A stretch of DNA of 64,000 bases from positions 4,654,001 through 4,718,000 of the forward strand of contig NZ_CP022961.1 in assembly GCF_002285795.1 (NCBI RefSeq), given 5' to 3'. The notes below the pieces were generated by a model. That model had not been told where the DNA came from, did not search any database, and worked only from the letters and a program-made list of their open reading frames with translations. The position numbers and the translations under genes are program-made. Shown here piece after piece: positions 34,156-46,661 of this stretch (within the stretch, counting starts at the first letter, position 1; each line of letters opens with the position of its first letter). Source of the stretch: Plantactinospora sp. KBS50 (GTDB lineage Bacteria; Actinomycetota; Actinomycetes; Mycobacteriales; Micromonosporaceae).

Positions 34156-35283
34156 GACGTCTCTTCCGATCGTCCGTCGGGCTGGGGTCGGCACCACACC
34201 GGCGCGCGGTGACACCGCCGACCGGAACGTCAGCCCGCTCCCCTACGAAGCTTCCCCCGCGCACGCGCCGGGCCGGCGATCACCCGCGGCGCATACCACC
34301 GATGGTCCGATGTGGACCTCCTGGTGGCACCGCCCCGACGGTCTCGTCGTCCCGCACGTCCCTCTCCTGGTTCCGCCACCGGGCGGTCAGACCCGACCGG
34401 CAACCGGTGGCGGTCGGTCCGGTCTGGACCACGCGATGACCCACTGAAAATGGTCGACGCAATGTCGGCACGATACTCGGGCGCCCGCGCCATTGCCAGA
34501 TCCCAATTTGCAAGCCAGTCATGGAAGTTCCACGTCACACCGTTGACCAGCATTGTCGGCAAACGGCCCGGGAAGACGAATCCGGAGTGGACTGCGCTGC
34601 GTGCCGCAACGGCCACCGCGGGCTGTCGCCCATCGCCGGCGGACCGTCGCCGACCTCGGGGTTTCGCACGCCCCGGCCGACCGGCCAGCCGCCTTCGGTC
34701 CCGGACTCCGGCTCGCCACCGCCGCACTCCGGGTCGGATTCGACGCCTCCGTACGGATGGTCACGCGCCCTTTATCCCCACCGTCCGCCGGGCCGATCAT
34801 GGCCGTTCGGCAATGGAACGGCGCGGAACGGCCAGCGCATGAATCGCATTCCCGACAGCGCCGGCCAAACGACGATCTTGCCCCACCCCGGCCCGGTCCC
34901 GGCTGAAGATCAACCCGTCTACCGCGAAGTCGGGGAGTCCGGGTCGGGCGCATGGGCCGACTTCGCCGAAGTCGCGCCCGGACCTGTGGGCGGCGCCGTC
35001 CCCGATGCGCGGAACCCACCCGAACGTCCCACCCACCCCGCATGATCAACCCCGCGTGACGTCCGAATCGACGGAATCAGCCCACCCCCCAACGCGTTAC
35101 ACCCACCGAACCCCCACAACAGCCAGGCCCACCACCCGCCGGAACGCCCTCACCCCCGGCCAACCCCACGACGCCCCCCGGGGAACACCCCCACCCCGGC
35201 CGCGTTACACACCCACCCGGGCCACCCCACACCCCGCGCGTGACCACCCCGCGCACACCCCCACGGATGAAAGGCGATCAACC
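34156..35283. other. 1.1 kb without a convincing gene
   Basis: Between the EACC1-like gene and the C39 peptidase I see no intact gene. 34425-34553 on the minus strand holds a short protein-like stretch (listed separately). At 34925-34965 CGAAGTCGG and CCGACTTCG form a 9-bp inverted repeat, with another CGAAGTCG at 34967. From about 35040 the plus strand becomes C-rich and G-poor, which continues through the C39 gene; GCGTTACAC occurs twice here (35091 and 35200), a possible promoter or binding element. Confidence 0.5.
34425..34553 (-). pseudogene. Short Trp-rich coding remnant, unidentified
   Basis: On the minus strand from ATG 34553 about 43 codons look protein-like: MLVNGVTWNFHDWLANWDL, AMARAPEYRADIASTIFSG. 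The codons use A and T in third position far more than the rest of the window, and the stretch has three Trp residues. The frame stays open to about 34230, but the remainder is Arg/Gly-rich and not credible. It could be the surviving end of an acquired gene, next to the EACC1-like orphan. I cannot name it. Confidence 0.25.
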
Positions 35284-35978
35284 ATGACCACCTTCACCCG
35301 CATCCTCACCCACACCACCAGCCCCCTCCTCCGCAAGGCCGCCCTCACCACCGCCGGCCTCGCCTTCACCACCGGCGCCATCGCCGGCCCCCTCACCCTC
35401 ACCACCGAAGCCCACGCCACCCCACCCACACCGCCACACAAACCGACCGAAACAACAACGACCGCGGCCACACCAACAAGGAACTGAAACTGGACTACCA
35501 ACCCCAACCCAACTTCTACTACTGCGGCCCCGCCGCCACCCGCAACGCCCTCTCCGCCGACGGCCACGGCATCTCCATGGACGACCTCGCCACCGAAATG
35601 GGCACCACCGAAAACGGCACCAACAGCGCCGAAGACACCACCCGCGCCCTCAACAAGGCCCTCGGCACCGACAAATACCACACCACCGCCCTACCCAACC
35701 CCACCATCACCCCCGAACAAACCACCCAACTCCAACACGACATCAAAACCACCATCGACGACAACCGCGCCCTCGTCGCCAACATCGCCGGCACCACCAC
35801 CGACACCAACAACACCACCCACACCTACCAAGGCGGCCACTACATCGCCATCCACGGCTACCGCGACAACGCCCAACAAATCAAAATCGCCGACTCCGCC
35901 AACCCCAACGTCGCCAGCTACTGGATCACCACCACCAACCTCGCCAACTGGATGGCCACCCGCGGCTACAGCCACTAA
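35284..35978 (+). CDS. Secreted C39-like cysteine peptidase, apparent frameshift
   Basis: The ATG at 35284 follows GAAAGG. It opens a signal peptide (KAALTTAGLAFTTGAIAGPLTLTTEAHAT). The mature part is in the -1 frame: NKELKLDYQPQPNFYYCGPAATRNAL with the nucleophile Cys in YYCGPA, GGHYIAIHGY with catalytic His, and IADSANP with Asp. One extra C in the run at 35420-35423 joins them into a 231-residue protein reading AHATPTHTATQTDR. The order Cys-His-Asp and the oxyanion Gln before Cys are typical of peptidase_C39_2. Codons almost all end in C, with very little G on this strand, quite unlike the neighbours. Substrate unknown; the protein is probably released from the cell. Followed by a strong terminator. 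Confidence 0.8.
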
Positions 35979-36000
35979 CCACACCACCACACCAACCCCG

Positions 36001-36029
36001 AAGGGCCGGCCCACCACAAGCCGGCCCTT
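36001..36029 (+). terminator. Terminator of the C39 peptidase gene
   Basis: AAGGGCCGGC (36001-36010) and GCCGGCCCTT (36020-36029) form a perfect 10-bp stem with a 9-base loop, 23 bases after the stop codon at 35978. The sequence after it is TCACCC, a weak U-tract. Confidence 0.8.
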
Positions 36030-36053
36030 CACCCACCCCGGCAACCACGCTCA

Positions 36054-36104
36054 GTCATACGTCAGGTACCTCAAGCCGACCGCTTGAGGTACCTGACGTA
36101 TGAC
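36054..36104. repeat. Perfect 22-bp inverted repeat with a 7-base loop
   Basis: The left arm 36054-36075 begins GTCATACGTCAGGTACC; the right arm 36083-36104 is its exact complement; the loop is CCGACCG. Each arm carries the palindrome GGTACC. The stem is only moderately GC-rich and lacks a U-tract, so it is not a usual terminator. It lies between the C39 terminator and the HhH gene and may be an operator pair, a recombination or resolution site, or the two ends of a tiny inserted element. Confidence 0.85.
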
Positions 36105-36238
36105 CCACGACAGGTCCACCCGGCCCGCCGGCGGATGGCCGACCAACCCGGGGACCCCTGTCGCCACAGCCGGTGATGTGCGAAGCTGCTTCGACTCTTT
36201 TCCGCGCCTCGGGCGCGACACGCAAGGAGGTAGCAGCC

Positions 36239-36988
36239 GTGACCCTCGGGCAGGCCCTGATCATCCTTTTGGTGCTGCTCATCGGTCTGGCGGTAGGCTG
36301 GCTGATTGTTGGCAAGCTCCGTGGATCGCAGAGCGGATCCGCCGACAGTCCAACCCGGACGGACGCCGCACCGGCCCAACCGTCCGTAGGCGACGTACCT
36401 GCGGACACCGACATATCCGCGCAGAGCGGCGGACCGGATCCGGCCGCGCCGGAGACCGCCGTCGACGAACCGACCGACGCCGTTCGGGACGCCGTCGCCG
36501 ACGAGCCGGCCACGGCGGTCGAGGACGAACCCGCCCCGCAGGCCGTCGAAGCACCGGCGGTCCAGACCCCAGCGGTCGAACCGACGACCAGCCAGACCCC
36601 GGCCGCCGAGACCCCGGCAGCGCCGGCGGCCGAGGCCGGCGTTCCACAGCCGGCCCCGGCGCAGGCCGGCGTCGAGAGCGCACCGGCCACCCCCGCCGTA
36701 CCCGAGCGGGCCGCACCGGCAGCGGAGCCGGCGGCCGAGGACGACCTGCGCCGGATCGAGGGCGTCGGCCCGAAGATGGCCACCGCGCTGCGCGGCGCGG
36801 GCATCCGGACGTACCGCCAACTCGCCGGCACCGAGGTGGCGGCGCTGCGGACCGCGGTCCGGGACGCCGGCATGCGGGTACCGGCCAGCCTGCCCACCTG
36901 GCCGCAACAGGCCGCGGTGCTCGCCGCGGACGGCCCCGACACCGCCGACGTGCTGCCCGGCCCCGGCGGGGACGAGGCCGGCGTCTGA
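36239..36988 (+). CDS. Membrane-anchored helix-hairpin-helix protein
   Basis: A 249-residue protein. GTG 36239 follows AAGGAGG at 8 bases. Residues 3-24 (LGQALIILLVLLIGLAVGWLIV) are one membrane span; then comes a long Pro/Ala/Glu/Thr-rich acidic spacer (about 35-180) with repeated AxTPAxE/AVEAPAVQTPAVEP units, probably disordered; and a C-terminal helix-hairpin-helix domain DDLRRIEGVGPKMATALRGAGI and TYRQLAGTEVAALRTAVRDAG, of the type found in DUF4332/ribosomal L21-fused and DNA-repair proteins. HhH motifs bind DNA or mediate protein contact. Conserved in Micromonosporaceae and streptomycetes but uncharacterised. A DNA-tethering role is speculation. Confidence 0.78.
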   Translation: MTLGQALIILLVLLIGLAVGWLIVGKLRGSQSGSADSPTRTDAAPAQPSVGDVPADTDISAQSGGPDPAAPETAVDEPTDAVRDAVADEPATAVEDEPAPQAVEAPAVQTPAVEPTTSQTPAAETPAAPAAEAGVPQPAPAQAGVESAPATPAVPERAAPAAEPAAEDDLRRIEGVGPKMATALRGAGIRTYRQLAGTEVAALRTAVRDAGMRVPASLPTWPQQAAVLAADGPDTADVLPGPGGDEAGV

Positions 36989-37050
36989 CCGACGCCGGGC
37001 CGGCGGCCCGGCCGACGCGCGGGCCGTTGCCCGCACGGCGTCGTTGACGA

Positions 37051-37091
37051 GGCCCCCTGCCATCGCGGCATGCGATGGCAGGGGGCCTTTT
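37051..37091. terminator. Bidirectional terminator between HhH gene and amino-acid permease
   Basis: GGCCCCCTGCCATCGC (37051-37066) pairs perfectly with GCGATGGCAGGGGGCC (37072-37087) around a 5-base loop, followed by TTTT on the plus strand. Both flanking genes end here, so it can serve both strands. Confidence 0.88.
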
Positions 37092-37101
37092 CGCCGGTAC
37101 G

Positions 37102-38745
37102 TCAGGAGTGCGGCTGCTCGTCGTGCGGCGTCGTGTCGATGATCTCCCGAACCCGCTCGCCGGGCAGCCGGGTCCGCAACGCCATCAGGTAGATCGCTGC
37201 GCTGAACCCGAGGTTCACCACGAATCCCCAGCCCAGGCCGATCACGCCGATCCCCTCGTAGCTGCTCAGGTAGCTGATCAGGGCCAGCCCGGCGAGCCAC
37301 GGCACCGTCCAGACGCCCGCCCGCCAGTTCATGTGCGGCAGGTGGACCGAGCCGGTGAGCCGGAAGGCGCCCAGCAGCACCAGGCCGATCAGCACGCCGA
37401 CGAACAGCTTCCAGTTGGTGCCCCAGCCCGCCCAGAACACGATCATGTTCGAGGAGAAGAAGGCCAGGAAGGGGATCGTGTCCCCGCCCGGGAGCCGGAA
37501 CGCCCGGGGGTGCTCCGGCAGTTCCCGGCGCAGCGCGGCGAAGACCAGCGGGCCGGAGCCGAACGACAGCACGGTGGCGCCGGTGACCAGGCCGACCAGT
37601 TGCTGCCAGCTCGGGAACGGCAGGAAGATGACCAGGCCGACCACGAACGCCACAACGGTGGCCACCCAGGGCACACCGGTACGGGTCAGCTTGGCGATGG
37701 ACTTCGGCGCGTTGCCGTTGTGCGCCATCGCGTACCCGAGCCGGGACGTGATGGCCGTGTAGATCAGGCCGGTGTCGCCGGGCGAGACGATGGCGTCGGC
37801 GTACAGCAGCACGGCCAGCCAGGTCAGACCCAGGATCGAGGCGATGGCCGCGAGCGGACCGAACGCGTCCTTGAAGGTCAGCGCCGCCCAGCTGCCGGAG
37901 GAACCGAGGGTGTCCTCGGGTACGGCGGCGATGAACGCGATCTGGAGCGCGATGTAGATGACCATGGTCAGCAGCACCGAGCCGATCACCGCGAACGGCA
38001 CGTTGCGGCGCGGGTTGCTGGATTCGCCGGCCAGTTCGATGCCCTGCCGGAACCCGAGGAACGAGAACGTGATGCCGGCGGTCGCGATGGCGGTGAAGAT
38101 CCCGTGCTGGCCCGACGGGGCGAAGCCGTGGCTGGTGAAGTTGACGCCGTGGAACGCGGTGACCAGGAAGGCGACCACGACCAGCACGATGATGGCGAGC
38201 TTCCACCACACGATCACGTTGTTCAGCCTGGTGAAGAAGCGCACCCCGATCACGTTGACGACGCAGAACAGCGCCATCAGGATCACCGCGGCGACGTACC
38301 CGGCCGCGGTGAGGGTGTGTACGGTCTTGCCGGCCACCTCGTGCTCGTCGGTGAACGGGTAGTAGCGGGTCGCGTACTGGAGGGTGCCCTCGACCTCGAT
38401 CGGCGCCACCACGGCCGCGGCCAGCCAGGTGATCCAGCCCATCAGGTAGCTGGCGAACCCGCCGAAGGCGTAGTGCGGAAACCGCACGACGCCGCCGGAG
38501 ACCGGAAACATGGTGCCAAGCTCGGCGTAGGTCAGCCCGATCAGCATGATCATGATGCCGGCGATGAGCCAGGAGAAGACCGCCGCGGGGCCGGCGATCT
38601 GGGCGGCGTTCATCGCCCCGAACAACCAGCCCGAGCCGATGATCGAGCCGACCGCGGTGAACAGCAGCCCGATCATCCCGATGTCGCGCCGCAGCCGGGG
38701 CCGTCGGTGGGTTTCCGAGCCTTCGGGGGTCGCCGTGGTCGCCAT
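37102..38745 (-). CDS. APC family amino-acid permease
   Basis: A 547-residue transporter with about 12-14 hydrophobic segments. The first helix has the APC substrate motif GMIGLLFTAVGSIIGSGWLFGA; the third shows AELGTMFPVSGGVVRFPHYAFG; helix 6 has FSFLGFRQGIELAGESSNPRRNVPFAV. These suit the YveA-like aspartate/proton symporter subgroup more than GABA permeases. ATG 38745 (MATTATPEGSET) gives the normal cytoplasmic N-terminus; the frame continues through a tandem repeat upstream but is not coding. Substrate is inferred. Convergent with the HhH gene; on the same strand as gltD but separated by a repeat. Confidence 0.88.
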   Translation of the reverse strand: MATTATPEGSETHRRPRLRRDIGMIGLLFTAVGSIIGSGWLFGAMNAAQIAGPAAVFSWLIAGIMIMLIGLTYAELGTMFPVSGGVVRFPHYAFGGFASYLMGWITWLAAAVVAPIEVEGTLQYATRYYPFTDEHEVAGKTVHTLTAAGYVAAVILMALFCVVNVIGVRFFTRLNNVIVWWKLAIIVLVVVAFLVTAFHGVNFTSHGFAPSGQHGIFTAIATAGITFSFLGFRQGIELAGESSNPRRNVPFAVIGSVLLTMVIYIALQIAFIAAVPEDTLGSSGSWAALTFKDAFGPLAAIASILGLTWLAVLLYADAIVSPGDTGLIYTAITSRLGYAMAHNGNAPKSIAKLTRTGVPWVATVVAFVVGLVIFLPFPSWQQLVGLVTGATVLSFGSGPLVFAALRRELPEHPRAFRLPGGDTIPFLAFFSSNMIVFWAGWGTNWKLFVGVLIGLVLLGAFRLTGSVHLPHMNWRAGVWTVPWLAGLALISYLSSYEGIGVIGLGWGFVVNLGFSAAIYLMALRTRLPGERVREIIDTTPHDEQPHS

Positions 38746-38982
38746 CGTGTCCGTCCTCTCGCCGGTGGGCTGCGGCGCCCCCGCCGAGCCCGCGGGCGCC
38801 GCCGGCGGCGCGGTGCTCCGCGTCACACTGGTAGGCGAATCCGCTGCTACCCAACCGGCGTGGCGTTCACTCCTGTTCCGTTCGGGCCTCGCCGCCGCGC
38901 GGCCCGCCGGGCAACAGGACACGGGCTGCCGGCAGGCGGGAGCACCAGGACGGGCCGGCCGGGCCGGCGCAACCGGGCGGGG

Positions 38983-39090
38983 CAACCGGGCAGGGCCGGA
39001 CAACCGGGCAGGGCCGGACAACCGGGCAGGGCCGGACAACCGGGCAGGGCCGGACAACCGGGCAGGGCCGGACAACCGGGCAGGGCCGCC
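38983..39090. repeat. Six tandem copies of an 18-base repeat
   Basis: CAACCGGGCAGGGCCGGA is repeated six times head to tail from 38983 to 39090 (the last copy ends GCC). It lies in the 389-base gap (38746-39134) between gltD and the permease. The 18-base unit is a codon multiple, and the frame on the minus strand stays open (GPARLS units), but I judge it non-coding. The rest of the gap holds no recognisable feature. Confidence 0.92.
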
Positions 39091-39134
39091 CGCCGCGTAC
39101 CGGACGACGGCGGGCGGCCCCGGGCCGGTACGGG

Positions 39135-40779
39135 TCAGAGCACCGCGAGCGGGCGGCTCGACGGCGCCACGGGGGCCGGCAACTCGCCGGCGCCACCCAG
39201 GTAGGCGTGGATGGCCGCGGCGGCCGCACGGCCCTCGGCGATGGCCCAGACGATCAGGGACGCGCCCCGGTGCATGTCACCGGCCACGAAGACGCCCGGC
39301 GCGCCGGTCTGCCAACCCGGGTCGGCGTCCAGCGCGCCGCGCGCGGTGCGGGACAGCCCGAACTGCTGCAGCAGTGGCTGCTGCTCGGTGCCCTCGAACC
39401 CGATGGCCAGCAGCACCAGGTCGGCCGGCAGCTCCCGCTCGGAACCGGGAAGCAGGGTGAGGAACCGCTGCCCGTCCCGCTTCTCCACGGTGACCTCGGC
39501 GATCCGGACCGCCCGGACCGCTCCGTTGCCGTCGTCCACGAACTCCTGCACGGCGACCGCGAACACCCGGTCGCCGCCCTCCTCGTGCGCCGGGTAGCTG
39601 CGCAGCAGCCACGGCCAGGTCGGCCACGGGTCCCGCTCGGGATCCCGGGACTGCGGCGGCTCCGGGTACAGGTCGAGCTGGTGGACGCCGGCGGCGCCCT
39701 GCCGGTGTGCCACCCCCAGGCAGTCGGCGGCGGTGTCGCCGCCACCGATGATCACCACGTGCCGGCCGGCCGCGTCGATCGAGGCGGGCGGCACACCGCC
39801 GGACGACGGGGTCGCGCCGGACCCCGGACCGCCGGACGACGAGGTCGCGTCGGACCCCGGACCGCCGGACGACGAGGTCGCGTCGGACCCCGGACCGCCG
39901 GGCGACGAGGTCGCGTCGGACGGCGGGGCCGCGTCGGACGACGCCACCGCCCGGTTGGCCGCCACCAGGTGCTCCATCGCCTGGTGTACGCCGCGCAGCG
40001 CCCGCCCCGGGGTGGCCGGGGTGTCCCGGCCGGCCAGCGCGCCGCAGGCCAGCAGCACGGCGTCGTGGTCCTGCCGCAGTTGCCCGGCGGTGACGTCGAC
40101 CCCGACGTTCACCCCGGTGCGGAACTGCACGCCCTCGGCCGCGAGCTGGGCCAGCCGGCGGTCCAGGTGCACCTTCTCGAACTTGAAGTCGGGGATGCCG
40201 TACCGCAGCAGGCCGCCGATCGCGTCGTCCCGCTCGTACACCGTGACCGCGTGCCCGGCGCGGGCCAGTTGCTGCGCCGCGGCCAGGCCGGCCGGTCCCG
40301 AGCCCACCACCGCGACCCGGCGGCCGGTCGGCGGCGCGACCGGCTCGGGCGGCACCAGGCCCTGGTCGTACGCCCGGTTGATGATCTCCACCTCGACCTG
40401 CTTGATGGTCACGGCGCCCACGTCCACCGAGCCCGGCCCGTCCGGGGCCGGACCGGTCGGCACGGCCAGTACGCAGGCCGCCTCGCAGGGCGCCGGGCAG
40501 AGCCGCCCGGTGAACTCGGGGAAGTTGTTGGTGGCGTGCAGCGCCTCGATCGCCCGCGCCCACGCCCCGGTCCGGACCAGGTCGTTCCAGTCCGGGATGC
40601 GGTTGCCCAGCGGGCACGCGTCGTGGCAGAACGGGATGCCGCAGTCCATGCACCGGGTGGCCTGCTCGCGGATCAGGGTCTCCTGCGCCGGCGGGTAGAC
40701 CTCCCGCCAGTCCTGGATGCGCACCGGCACCGGCCGGCGGGCCGGCAGCCGCCGGTCGTACCGCAGGAAACCGTTGGGG

Positions 40780-40787
<8 letters not shown>
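39135..40787 (-). CDS. gltD: Glutamate synthase (NADPH) small subunit
   Basis: A 550-residue flavoprotein that feeds NADPH electrons to GltB. N-terminal 4Fe-4S cysteines [26 protein letters not shown] and [15 protein letters not shown] site [30 protein letters not shown] site [14 protein letters not shown] and C-terminal [23 protein letters not shown]. Unusually, between ANRAVA and AGRHVVII there is an insert of about 45 residues made of an 11-residue repeat ([11 protein letters not shown], three to four copies, about 39790-39930), absent from usual GltD. GTG 40787 overlaps the gltB stop by 8 bases, showing coupled translation. Confidence 0.94.
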
Positions 40788-45519
<4,732 letters not shown>

Positions 45520-45664
45520 CGGGTCTCCTGTCGTCACTCACGTTCCATCGCGGTCGGGACGACGTCGGCCCTTGCTGGACTACCGAGTCTACGTGAGGGC
45601 GCGCACTACTCCACCAGGTCAGATTGATCACGCGTCCAGACTCTGGGACGTGTACTCTCACGCG

Positions 45665-46513
45665 GTGCCTGATGAGCGGGATGCGCTTTTCGATCGGCTG
45701 GAACGCTTCTATGACGCCGTACCGCGGGACGCCGCCCGGGCCGAGCAGTTCGGCTCGCTGGTGCTGTTCGTTCGCGAATCGGTTGGCGGCTGGCCATTTT
45801 ACGCCCGGCCCCGGCTGGATGCCAGCGATCCGCCGTCCGCGGCCGACGTCACGTCGGTCCGCGCCCGGCAGCGCGACCTCGGCCTGCCGGAGGCGTTCGA
45901 GTGGGTGCACGAGCGCAGCCCGGACCTGCTGGCGGTGGCCCGCTCGGCCGGGCTGAGCGTGCTGGAGGCGCCGCTCATGGTGCTCGACCCGGCCGCGCTG
46001 CCCACCCCGGCCGAGCTGTCCGACGTACCGGTGCGGATCCTCGACCCGGCCGCGCCGGACTTCGCGGCCGGGCTGGCGGCCCAGCGCGCGGTGGCGGCCA
46101 TCGGGTTCTCCGCCGCCGGCACCGCCCGCGGCGACGCCGGACCGGCCGAGCGGGACGCCGCGGTGGTCCGGCCGGCCCCGGCGGACCTGGCCGAGGAGCA
46201 GGCCAGGGCGGAGTCGAAGAGCCGGCTGACCGCCCTGGCCGAGGCGCCCGGCAACGGCGCGGTGGGCAGCGGCCGGGCGATGCGGGTCGGCGAGGTCGCC
46301 GAACTCGCCGGGATCGCCACCCTGCCCCGGGCGCGGCGCCGCGGGGTGGGCGCCGCCGTCACGGCCGCGCTCGCCCGCCGGCTGCTGGACGACGGCGCCG
46401 AGCTGATCTTTCTCTCCGCCGGCAGCGAGGACATCGCCCGGGTCTACCTGCGGGCCGGCTTCCGGCGCGTGGGCACCGCCTGCATCGCCGAACCCGCCGC
46501 CGTGCTGGCCTGA
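45665..46513 (+). CDS. GNAT family N-acetyltransferase
   Basis: A 282-residue protein with an N-terminal domain (MPDERDALFDRLERFYDAVPRDAARAEQFG...) and a C-terminal GNAT fold. The acetyl-CoA site reads MRVGEVAELAGIATLPRARRRGVGAAVTAALARRLLDDGAELIFLSA, with R-x-x-G-x-G/A as RRRGVGAA, followed by ARVYLRAGFRRVGTACIAE. The N-terminal part resembles the FR47-like/GNAT-pair layout. It has a Gly/Ala-rich loop in the middle (AAGTARGDAGPAERDAA). GTG 45665 was chosen for its position before a good hydrophilic start; the ribosome-binding site is weak. It is divergent from gltB, which supports a separate promoter in between. Confidence 0.82.
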   Translation: MPDERDALFDRLERFYDAVPRDAARAEQFGSLVLFVRESVGGWPFYARPRLDASDPPSAADVTSVRARQRDLGLPEAFEWVHERSPDLLAVARSAGLSVLEAPLMVLDPAALPTPAELSDVPVRILDPAAPDFAAGLAAQRAVAAIGFSAAGTARGDAGPAERDAAVVRPAPADLAEEQARAESKSRLTALAEAPGNGAVGSGRAMRVGEVAELAGIATLPRARRRGVGAAVTAALARRLLDDGAELIFLSAGSEDIARVYLRAGFRRVGTACIAEPAAVLA

Positions 46514-46661
46514 CCCGCCGCGGGCCACCGGCCAGGGCGACCGGCCAGGGGCTTCCGACCGGGGCCACCGGCCGGGCCCACCGCCGGTCGGGCCACCGGC
46601 CAGAGCCGCTGATCTGGGCCGCCGCCGATTCGGGCCGGCGCCGATCTGGACCGCCGAGCGG

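Noticed and set aside
35005-35283. Coding extension upstream of the C39 peptidase
   Set aside because: The frame is open, but it is His/Pro/Thr-rich nonsense caused by the C-rich composition. The signal peptide starts at the ATG at 35284.
38983-39090. CRISPR array
   Set aside because: The copies are contiguous 18-base units without spacers, and no cas gene is present. The same holds for the other repeats in the window.
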